NCBI GenBank assembly: GCA_001871685.1
Contig: MNVK01000067.1
Location: forward strand, 1-11,546
Origin: Nitrospirae bacterium CG1_02_44_142
Lineage (GTDB): Bacteria > Nitrospirota > Thermodesulfovibrionia > Thermodesulfovibrionales > UBA1546
DNA length: 11,546 nt
Direction of reading: 5' to 3'
Within the stretch, counting starts at the first letter, position 1, and each line of letters starts with the position of its first letter. Below are positions 1 to 5,633 of this stretch, piece after piece. The translations under genes were made by a program, and so were the position numbers. The notes under the pieces were generated by a model. The model was given only the letters and a program-made list of their open reading frames with translations, was not told the origin of the DNA and made no database searches.

Positions 1-1215
1 GAGATTAAGAAGGCCGATATTCTTGTCGGAATACCGAGCTACAATAATGCCAGCACTATCGGGCATGTAGTAAAGGCAGTGCAGGCTGGTTTTGCGAAGT
101 ATTTTCCTGATAAAAAATGCGTGCTCGTAAATTCAGACGGAGGTTCCACAGACGGCACAGCAGAAACAGTTCAAAATGCGGGGATAGAAAGTTATCAGAC
201 TATCCTTATCAATCACAGGACAACCCCGTCTTTTAAAATAACAACGCCCTATCACGGCATTCCAGGAAAAGGGAGCGCATTCAGGACGATATTTGAGATA
301 GCTTCAGCCCTTGATGCAAAGGTCTGCGCTGTGGTGGATTCAGATTTGAGAAGCATTACCCCTGAGTGGATAGAGCTTCTTATAAAACCTGTTGTGGAAG
401 GCGGGTTTGATTATGTTGCGCCGCTTTATCACAGGCATAAATATGACGGCACAATAACCAACAGCATAATCTATCCCTTAACCCGCGCATTATACGGCAA
501 GAGAATCAGACAGCCGATTGGAGGAGATTTCGGTTTTTCAGGTAGGCTCGCAAATTTTTACTTAACAAAAGATGTATGGGAAACAGATGTGGCGAGATAT
601 GGGATAGACATCTGGATGACAACTACTGCTATGGCAAATAAATTTAAAATTTGCCAGGCCTTCCTTGGCGCAAAGATACATGACGCCAAAGACCCGGGAG
701 CAGACTTGAGCGCTATGCTTCATCAGGTGGTCGGAGCGACATTTGAACTTATGGATACATACTTTGATGCCTGGAAAAATATAGAAGGCTCTGAGCCGGA
801 GCCAACATACGGCTTTCAATATGCCGTAGGACTTGAGCCTGTCAATGTCAATTTAGACAGGATGCTTGACAGATTCAGGCTTGGAGTTAAAGAACTGATG
901 GGGATATGGAAGGAGTTTCTTTCAGAAGGGATTAGAGTTTTTTTGTGCGAGATAGATTCGTTACCGAGAGAAAATTTCCATATTCCTGATGAGGTATGGG
1001 TTGAGATTATTTACAGCTTTGCTGTTGCAGCGCACAAAAAGATAATAAATAAGGAACATCTTTTAAAATCTCTGACCCCTCTGTATATTGGGAAAACAGC
1101 ATCATTTGTTATAGAGACTTTGGAAAGCAGCGCATCTGATGTTGAAGAAAAAATAGATAGATTATGTGTGTGTTTTGAAAAGGAGAAAAGATTTTTAGTA
1201 ACAAATTGGAATTAG
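1..1215 (+). CDS. GT-A glycosyltransferase, glucosyl-3-phosphoglycerate / mannosylglycerate synthase-like (5' partial)
   Basis: The reading frame is open from base 1, so the start lies upstream of the window; the first in-frame ATG, at 79, is internal because the bases before it already encode the family's first strand (DILVGIPSYNN). 404 residues are visible. In order: the nucleotide-binding N-terminus, NSDGGSTDGT, the metal-binding DSD (window residues 113-115, bases 337-345) followed by LRSITPEWI, the acceptor-side loop RQPIGGDFGFSG, and a late His in AKIHDAKDPGADL that could complete the metal site. A helical C-terminal part follows. This layout matches GpgS (GT81) and bacterial mannosylglycerate synthase (GT78). 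These enzymes transfer a sugar from an NDP- or GDP-sugar to 3-phosphoglycerate or glycerate. The distant phosphatase gene at 9261-10121 favours the phosphorylated two-step route. Sugar donor and acceptor are not resolved. It lies 15 bp upstream of the next gene, probably in one operon. Confidence 0.72.
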   Translation, partial: EIKKADILVGIPSYNNASTIGHVVKAVQAGFAKYFPDKKCVLVNSDGGSTDGTAETVQNAGIESYQTILINHRTTPSFKITTPYHGIPGKGSAFRTIFEIASALDAKVCAVVDSDLRSITPEWIELLIKPVVEGGFDYVAPLYHRHKYDGTITNSIIYPLTRALYGKRIRQPIGGDFGFSGRLANFYLTKDVWETDVARYGIDIWMTTTAMANKFKICQAFLGAKIHDAKDPGADLSAMLHQVVGATFELMDTYFDAWKNIEGSEPEPTYGFQYAVGLEPVNVNLDRMLDRFRLGVKELMGIWKEFLSEGIRVFLCEIDSLPRENFHIPDEVWVEIIYSFAVAAHKKIINKEHLLKSLTPLYIGKTASFVIETLESSASDVEEKIDRLCVCFEKEKRFLVTNWN

Positions 1216-1230
1216 TCAAAGGAGGCAGAT

Positions 1231-1929
1231 ATGAATAACTTTCTACAGAGGGTGATAATTGAGCCGTTCGAGAGATTTTTTGAGAAGGTATTGCAATTCC
1301 TGCCGGATTTTCTCAGCGCAATCCTGATATTTACTCTCGGAATTGTCCTCGGCTTCATACTAAGAGCTGTTTCCTTGAGACTTTTCCGCACGATTAAGCT
1401 TGACAAGTTTTCGGAGAGATCAGGGGTGGTTGAGATAATACAAAAAGGAGGGATAAGGGAACCTGTTTCTCTGATTCTTTCAAGGATAATCGGCTGGCTG
1501 ACAATAATCAGTTTTTCTATTCTGTCTCTTTATTCGCTTGAGGTGCCTGCGATAGGGCAGATACTTGAGAGATTTCTCCTGTATCTGCCGAATGTTTTTG
1601 TGGCCGCAGTTATTCTTTTCTTCGGCTATTTTCTTAGTAATTTCCTCGGCCGCGCCGCCCTTATCGCTTCTGTGAATGCAGGATTCAAGGCCTCCGGCCT
1701 AATGGGGAAATTTGTAAAGCTGACAATATTCCTCCTTGCAGCCACGATGGCGTTAGAACAACTCGGGATTGGTAAAGAGACAATAATAATCGCCTTTGCT
1801 ATTATATTTGGCGGCATAGTCCTTGCCCTTGCCATTGCTTTTGGACTTGGCGGGAGAAACTTGGCAAAGAAATATCTTGAGAAGAAACTATTAAAAGGGG
1901 AAGATAAGGACGATATAAAACATTTATAA
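1231..1929 (+). CDS. Multi-pass 'TM helix' protein related to mechanosensitive channels, without MscS beta domain
   Basis: 232 residues, starting at an ATG 5 nt after a full AAAGGAGG (1218-1225). About five hydrophobic segments are visible, near residues 25-47, 80-103, 118-140, 162-178 and 182-206. The last runs into AIAFGLGGRNLAKKYLEKK, the glycine-rich helix ending typical of the conserved 'TM helix' family (PF05552) found in MscS-like proteins. The charged tail ends the protein straight after this pore-like helix, so the cytoplasmic beta barrel and alpha/beta domain of true MscS are absent. It is probably an inner-membrane protein acting in small-conductance mechanosensitive flux or as an accessory subunit; this is family inference. 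The 15-bp gap from the glycosyltransferase suggests co-transcription, linking solute synthesis to membrane-tension response. Confidence 0.75.
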   Translation: MNNFLQRVIIEPFERFFEKVLQFLPDFLSAILIFTLGIVLGFILRAVSLRLFRTIKLDKFSERSGVVEIIQKGGIREPVSLILSRIIGWLTIISFSILSLYSLEVPAIGQILERFLLYLPNVFVAAVILFFGYFLSNFLGRAALIASVNAGFKASGLMGKFVKLTIFLLAATMALEQLGIGKETIIIAFAIIFGGIVLALAIAFGLGGRNLAKKYLEKKLLKGEDKDDIKHL

Positions 1930-1937
1930 AAAAATCT

Positions 1938-1975
1938 TCTTCCATTGGTGTCGGCAGGGGGAAGATAATGGAAGA
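1938..1975 (+). repeat. Inverted repeat around the start of a small ORF
   Basis: TCTTCCATT (1938-1946) pairs perfectly with AATGGAAGA (1967-1975), leaving a 20-nt loop. The right arm contains the ATG at 1968 and the loop contains the G-rich ribosome site AGGGGGAAG. It follows the stop at 1929, but no T-run comes after it, so it is a poor intrinsic terminator. If transcribed it would occlude the start of the 30-codon ORF. Confidence 0.4.
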
Positions 1976-2060
1976 TATTGTCAACGTAGATGTTCAACTG
2001 CGCGACAAGAGCATCATAGGCGGAATAGCCAAGGGGCTAAAGAAGTTTAAGAAAAAATGA
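1968..2060 (+). CDS. Possible 30-residue cationic small protein
   Basis: An ATG preceded by AGGGGGAAGATA opens 30 codons ending at TGA. The product starts MEDIVNVDVQLRD and ends in a Lys-rich amphipathic stretch, GGIAKGLKKFKKK. I do not recognise it. It lies 38 bp after the TM-helix gene and 24 bp before another tiny ORF with a strong ribosome site. It could be a real basic peptide, a remnant of a larger gene, or chance. The ribosome site and the compositional bias are the only support. Confidence 0.3.
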   Translation: MEDIVNVDVQLRDKSIIGGIAKGLKKFKKK

Positions 2061-2084
2061 CTTGAGTTTTCAGGAAGGAGATAT

Positions 2085-2150
2085 ATGTTTCTCTGTCTCG
2101 GATTCCTAATCTGCACAGCGGTAATTGTTTGCTCAGGGACTAAGCTCTGA
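2085..2150 (+). pseudogene. 21-residue hydrophobic peptide or truncated 5' end of a membrane transporter gene
   Basis: A near-ideal ribosome site (AAGGAG, 2075-2080) sits 4 nt before the ATG. The 21 codons form one transmembrane-like segment beginning MFLCLGFLICTAVIV and ending CSGTKL. The start resembles the short reading frame at 4345 (MFLWFGFIVCT): 7 of the first 11 residues and 25 of 33 bases agree. From memory, this reads like the N-terminus of sodium/calcium-exchanger-type antiporters (ICTAxIVYSGTKLS...). That would make it the surviving 5' end of a deleted gene. The alternative is a genuinely expressed single-span small protein. No database check was possible. Confidence 0.4.
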
Positions 2151-2190
2151 AAAACAGGCACAGCATAATGCAGCAATAAGAAGATAACAT

Positions 2191-2337
2191 TTATTTAAGC
2201 ACAAACTCATGCCCGCAATTTTTACAGGTTGTCGTATCGCCTTTCTTTTTGCCCTTGAAACGCTGGAGTTTTTTGCAATTCGGGCATCTCAGGTAAGAAC
2301 CCATCGCGCCCAACAATACCGAAATGAAGTAAAGCAT
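2191..2337 (-). CDS. Small zinc-ribbon protein
   Basis: 48 codons read on the - strand from ATG 2337-2335 to TAA 2193-2191. A second in-frame ATG at 2304-2302 would give 37 residues starting MGSYLRCPNCKKL. Four cysteines form two knuckles, CPNC and CKNCGHEF, 17 residues apart, a typical treble-clef/zinc-ribbon spacing, with a Lys-rich linker (FKGKKKGD). The ATG at 2337 adds a hydrophobic lead (MLYFISVLLGA). Neither start has a clear ribosome site, so the start is uncertain. The product is probably a small Zn-binding protein, but its partner is unknown. It is transcribed divergently from the K+ antiporter, with only 22 bp between the starts, so the two promoters must overlap. Confidence 0.65.
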   Translation of the reverse strand: MLYFISVLLGAMGSYLRCPNCKKLQRFKGKKKGDTTTCKNCGHEFVLK

Positions 2338-2343
2338 ATTTTA

Positions 2344-2352
2344 TGCTACGAT
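2344..2352 (+). promoter_or_regulatory. Possible extended -10 element giving a near-leaderless antiporter mRNA
   Basis: TGCTACGAT fits an extended -10 (TG-N-TACGAT). Initiation about 7 nt downstream would fall at 2358-2360, on or next to the ATG at 2360, which has no ribosome site. No good -35 is seen. It overlaps the divergent small gene's upstream region. Confidence 0.3.
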
Positions 2353-2359
2353 AAAACCT

Positions 2360-4345
2360 ATGGAACTTGCATTCTTAAAATCTCTGGTTATAGTTTTGGG
2401 TGTATCCGCATTGGTGGTATTTCTGCTGCACAGATTGAAGATACCATCCATTGTGGGATTTCTTATTGCAGGGACAATTATCGGCCCTTACGGCGTAGGA
2501 TTGGTCAGAGATACACATTTCGTTGAAGTGCTTGCGGAAATAGGCGTTGTGCTGCTGCTCTTTACCATCGGTATTGAATTTTCCATAGCAAGGCTTTCCA
2601 AAATAAAGAAGGCTGTAATAGGCGGCGGGGGCATTCAGGTTTTGCTTACTATAACATTGGCCGCTGTTGCCTCTTATCTTGCAACAGGAAATATAAACCA
2701 ATCTGTTTTCTTCGGGTTTCTCATCGCACTCAGCAGCACTGCAATTGTTTTGAAGATGCTCGCTGACAGGGGAGAGACAGACTCGCCGCATGGACGCATA
2801 ATGGTGGGCATATTGATTTTTCAGGACCTCTGTGTTGTGCCTCTTATGCTTCTTATCCCTTCACTGTCAGGAGAGGGAATAAACATAGCAGACATATCAA
2901 TAAAGATGGGGAAGGCAGGTCTGATTATTGCAGTTGTGCTGTTAAGCTCAAGATGGGTAGTGCCGGTTTTATTGCATCAGGTTGTGCGCACAAGAAGCCG
3001 TGAACTGTTCATAACAACAATAATACTTCTCTGTTTTGGCATTGCTTTTCTAACTTCAAAATTCGGACTTTCTCTTGCGCTCGGCGCATTTTTGGCAGGA
3101 CTGATAATATCAGAATCAGAATATGCGCATCAGGCGACCTCGGATATATTGCCGTTCAAGGACAGCTTTATAGGCTTGTTCTTTGTTTCCATCGGGATGT
3201 TAATGAATATAGGCCATATGTCCGATAACTGCCTCAAGATAGCACTTACTGTTATGGCGATATTCGGGCTTAAGATAGCTACAGGCATAATCTCTGCCCT
3301 TGCAATAGGAAGTCCTTTGAGAAGCTCTCTTACCGCAGGGCTTGGGCTTGCCCATATAGGAGAATTTTCTTTTGTGCTTGCTGTTGCAGGAAAGGCCTCA
3401 GGACTTATAACAGAGGATTTTTATCAGGTGTTTCTCTCCTCGTCTGTTGTAACAATGATAATGGCGCCTTTTATCCTAAAGTCTGCGCCGTCAGTGTCAG
3501 CATGGATAACATCAAGGCATCTTTTAAAAAGGATGACCAGTCTCACGAGAGTTTCTGAAGGAGAAGGATTCCCGAAGCGGAGACACGATCATGTGATAAT
3601 TATCGGTTTTGGCCTTAATGGAAGAAATCTCGCAAAAGTACTGAAAGAGGCAGACATACCTTATGTTGTGCTTGAGATGAACAGCGATACAGTGCGTGAG
3701 ATGAAGAAGAGGGGAGAGCCGATATACTACGGGGACGGCACGAGCAAGGAGATACTCCATAAGATTGGCATGGATAAGGCAAGACTGCTTGTTGTTGCAA
3801 TATCGGATCCTGTCTCCACAAGAAGAATAGTATCGATTGCAAGGCATGAAAATTCTGATATTTATATCATTGTAAGGACAAGATACCTTGTGGAAATGGA
3901 TGAACTCAGGGAACTTGGAGCCGATGAGGTGATACCTGAAGAATTTGAGACATCCATAGAGATATTCTCGCGTGTATTGCACAGGTATAATTTCCCGAGG
4001 AATGTGATTATGGACATGATAGATAAAATCAGAAGCGGCAGTTATACCGCCTTAAGAGGCATGGAATTACCCAAAAGACATCTCTTTGAGAAATGTGAAT
4101 GGCTTCCGGATATAGAAATAGAGGGGTTTAGAATCTCAGAAAATTTGCATCTTGTGGGCAAGAGCATAGCCGAGCTTCAGGTAAGGAAAAAAACAGGGGT
4201 CACAATTATAGCCATGAGGAGAGGCCCAGAGGTTTTTACAAATCCTGCGCCTGATTTTATGTTCAGGGGAGGAGATATAATATTATTTACCGGTGAAAGA
4301 AAAAATATGGTGAAGGCATTGGATTATTTCAAAGGGGAGATTTAA
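2360..4345 (+). CDS. KefB/KefC-type K+/H+ antiporter with RCK domains
   Basis: 661 residues, close to the usual size of CPA2 (Kef-type) antiporters. The N-terminal ~380 residues are a multi-pass Na+/H+-exchanger domain (start MELAFLKSLVIVLGVSALV, then IPSIVGFLIAGTIIGP and GAFLAGLIISESEYAHQ). A TrkA-N/RCK domain begins near residue 411 with the nucleotide-binding GFGLNGR (416-422), an acidic strand end (VVLEMN) and YYGDGTSKEIL. A TrkA-C domain fills the last ~80 residues (LVGKSIAEL ... GDIILFTGE). The protein is expected in the inner membrane, exporting K+ in exchange for H+ under nucleotide control. The ATG at 2360 fits the family N-terminus but lacks a ribosome site; an extended -10 just upstream suggests a leaderless transcript. 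The stop overlaps the ATG of a short gene remnant (TAATG). Confidence 0.9.
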   Translation: MELAFLKSLVIVLGVSALVVFLLHRLKIPSIVGFLIAGTIIGPYGVGLVRDTHFVEVLAEIGVVLLLFTIGIEFSIARLSKIKKAVIGGGGIQVLLTITLAAVASYLATGNINQSVFFGFLIALSSTAIVLKMLADRGETDSPHGRIMVGILIFQDLCVVPLMLLIPSLSGEGINIADISIKMGKAGLIIAVVLLSSRWVVPVLLHQVVRTRSRELFITTIILLCFGIAFLTSKFGLSLALGAFLAGLIISESEYAHQATSDILPFKDSFIGLFFVSIGMLMNIGHMSDNCLKIALTVMAIFGLKIATGIISALAIGSPLRSSLTAGLGLAHIGEFSFVLAVAGKASGLITEDFYQVFLSSSVVTMIMAPFILKSAPSVSAWITSRHLLKRMTSLTRVSEGEGFPKRRHDHVIIIGFGLNGRNLAKVLKEADIPYVVLEMNSDTVREMKKRGEPIYYGDGTSKEILHKIGMDKARLLVVAISDPVSTRRIVSIARHENSDIYIIVRTRYLVEMDELRELGADEVIPEEFETSIEIFSRVLHRYNFPRNVIMDMIDKIRSGSYTALRGMELPKRHLFEKCEWLPDIEIEGFRISENLHLVGKSIAELQVRKKTGVTIIAMRRGPEVFTNPAPDFMFRGGDIILFTGERKNMVKALDYFKGEI

Positions 4346-4383
4346 TGTTCCTCTGGTTTGGTTTTATAGTCTGCACATTATAA
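4345..4383 (+). pseudogene. 12-codon remnant similar to the fragment at 2085
   Basis: The antiporter stop TAA overlaps an ATG (TAATG), preceded by GGGGAGA. The frame reads MFLWFGFIVCTL and stops. Over its first 33 bases it shares 25 with the ORF at 2085, and most of its shared residues are identical. Translational coupling through TAATG suggests it was once the start of a downstream membrane-protein gene in the antiporter operon. It is too short to function as a protein by itself. Confidence 0.35.
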
Positions 4384-4422
4384 ACAACAGCTTCAGAATA
4401 TCGCCCCTTAAAATCAGAAGCC

Positions 4423-4452
4423 TTGTCATTAATAAATAGCTTGTGATATATT
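4423..4452 (+). promoter_or_regulatory. Sigma-70-like promoter for the secreted protein gene
   Basis: The -35 TTGTCA (4423-4428, 5 of 6 matches to TTGACA) is separated by 18 bp from the -10 TATATT (4447-4452), which is preceded by TG at 4444-4445 as an extended -10. Initiation would fall near 4459, 3 nt before the ATG at 4462, giving an essentially leaderless mRNA. Confidence 0.6.
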
Positions 4453-4461
4453 AATTTTGTC

Positions 4462-4890
4462 ATGGTAATTAAGCGATTTATCCTGCGGCTGCTTTTTTTA
4501 ATATTATTTTCTTTTTATATGGTATCGCCTATTTCTTACATCTATGCATCAGAGAAAATAGAAAAAAACAGTAACAATTCTGATGAAGCATGTTCGCTCT
4601 CAAAAAAGATTTCTATCTGCCTGTTGGAACTGATATATACTCAACTGGCTTCTACAGATAACGACATAGATACGGACTCAACGGCAAGGCTTCTTCTTAA
4701 AAAGAAACGGGCTGTCATCCCTAAAAATGAAGCGCCGCAATCTCCTCATCTTAAGAATTTTTCTCTGCCCGAAAATTATCTCTTCTTCTCCTCCCGCTCA
4801 CCGATAAGGTTTTTTGTCAGGCATAATCAATCAAAATCTTTTAACGGGGCGCAGCCTTTATATTCCGGTCTTTCTCCTCCACTGATATAA
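4462..4890 (+). CDS. Secreted or periplasmic protein of unknown function
   Basis: 142 residues. The N-terminus is a clear signal peptide: KR at 4-5, a hydrophobic core at 8-19, and a likely cleavage site at IYA-SEK (after residue 29). The mature part is small and polar, with two cysteines (44 and 53) that could form a disulfide, a basic patch LLLKKKRAVIPK, and a Ser/Pro-rich C-terminus ending SGLSPPLI. I recognise no domain. There is no ribosome site; the promoter at 4423-4452 places the transcript start about at the ATG. It lies 90 bp upstream of the Pal-like lipoprotein and may be co-transcribed with it. A short exported protein beside envelope genes could be a sensor or stress-response factor, but the sequence does not show this. 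Confidence 0.6.
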   Translation: MVIKRFILRLLFLILFSFYMVSPISYIYASEKIEKNSNNSDEACSLSKKISICLLELIYTQLASTDNDIDTDSTARLLLKKKRAVIPKNEAPQSPHLKNFSLPENYLFFSSRSPIRFFVRHNQSKSFNGAQPLYSGLSPPLI

Positions 4891-4965
4891 CCCAAAACAA
4901 ACATTCCTATTTCGTAAATCTCGAGTTATTTATAGATTCGCATGCTTTGCATTTTTTATCAGCAA

Positions 4966-4973
4966 AAAGGAGG
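4966..4973 (+). promoter_or_regulatory. Ribosome binding site that fixes the lipoprotein start
   Basis: AAAGGAGG, 7 nt before ATG 4981. It supports this start over the ATG at 4942, which would bury the signal peptide behind 13 extra residues. Confidence 0.8.
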
Positions 4974-4980
4974 ATTTAAT

Positions 4981-5562
4981 ATGAAAGGCATCTCAATTAT
5001 ATTATTAATATTCGGATTAATCGGATTCGGCTGTAGTTCCAAAAAGGTCGCGCTCGCTCCGGAAGCGGCAGGTAAGCAAGATAGCGTATCGCAGGCGCAG
5101 CCAAAATCAGACGAGACAAAAAAAGCCGGAGAAGGCTCCACAAAAACAGAACAAAAAGACGCATTAAGCAAGCCGGAGATTGAATCAAGAGAACTCCCTT
5201 TAAGAAGCAAGAGGATGCCGGAAATACTCACGGATATCTATTTTGAATTTGATAGATATGACATCATGGAAGATGCGAAACCCATACTGAAATCGGTTGC
5301 CGGTCATCTCATAAAAAATGCTGAATATAAAATACTAATCGAAGGGCATTGCGATGAAAGAGGCACAAATGAGTACAATCTTGCCCTCGGCGAGAGAAGG
5401 TCGCAATCAGTAAAGAAATATATTCTCTCTCTCGGTGTTGTTTCTTCGCGGATGGAAGTCATAAGCTATGGCGAGGAAAAGCCCGTGTGTGCCGAAAAAA
5501 CAGAGAATTGCTGGGCAAAAAACAGGAGAGTGCATTTTGTAGTCAGCGAGCGCAAGAATTAA
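4981..5562 (+). CDS. pal: Pal-like peptidoglycan-associated lipoprotein (OmpA C-terminal domain)
   Basis: 193 residues from the ATG at 4981, chosen over an in-frame upstream ATG at 4942 because AAAGGAGG (4966-4973) lies 7 nt before it. It then begins with a lipoprotein signal, MKGISIILLIFGLIGFGC, with the lipidated Cys at 18; the residues before the Cys (GFG) are a loose lipobox. A Lys/Gln/Ser-rich linker (residues ~20-75) leads to an OmpA-like domain: IYFEFDRYDI, then EGHCDERGTNEYNLALGERR, which carries the Asp and Arg that bind diaminopimelate of peptidoglycan, and a C-terminal NRRVHFVV. Pal tethers the outer membrane to peptidoglycan. No tol genes are adjacent, so it may be a Pal paralogue rather than the Tol-Pal member. 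The cysteines in EGHCDER and in PVCAEKTENC are notable for the domain. Confidence 0.85.
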   Translation: MKGISIILLIFGLIGFGCSSKKVALAPEAAGKQDSVSQAQPKSDETKKAGEGSTKTEQKDALSKPEIESRELPLRSKRMPEILTDIYFEFDRYDIMEDAKPILKSVAGHLIKNAEYKILIEGHCDERGTNEYNLALGERRSQSVKKYILSLGVVSSRMEVISYGEEKPVCAEKTENCWAKNRRVHFVVSERKN

Positions 5563-5566
5563 TTGC

Positions 5567-5598
5567 GAAGTGCCGGTACTATCCGGCACCGGCACTTC
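5567..5598. terminator. Strong hairpin between lipoprotein and peptidase genes
   Basis: GAAGTGCCGGT (5567-5577) pairs perfectly over 11 bp with ACCGGCACTTC (5588-5598), with a 10-nt loop. It begins 5 nt after the stop at 5562. No T-run follows, so it is more likely an attenuating or mRNA-stabilising structure than a full intrinsic terminator. A smaller alternative hairpin, TGCCGG/CCGGCA (5571-5576 and 5583-5588), uses the same left arm. Confidence 0.5.
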
Positions 5599-5633
5599 CA
5601 AGTGATTAATGATTTCTATTGCGGAGGCGTGCA

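Noticed and set aside
1926..2360. tRNA or structured RNA gene in the longest gap
   Set aside because: No cloverleaf, CCA end or riboswitch-like pairing was found; the stretch is accounted for by small ORFs and the - strand zinc-ribbon gene.
2209..2526. 105-codon + strand frame across the antiporter start
   Set aside because: It overlaps both the - strand zinc-ribbon gene and the antiporter's conserved N-terminus in another frame; no ribosome site.
2375..2791. 138-codon open frame on the - strand inside the antiporter gene
   Set aside because: It lies opposite a clear Na+/H+-exchanger domain, has odd composition rich in Cys, Tyr and Asn, and has no recognisable domain.
3524..3982. 152-codon open frame on the - strand within the antiporter RCK region
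   Set aside because: It is a shadow of the nucleotide-binding domain coding strand, with Cys/Tyr/His-rich composition and no family features.
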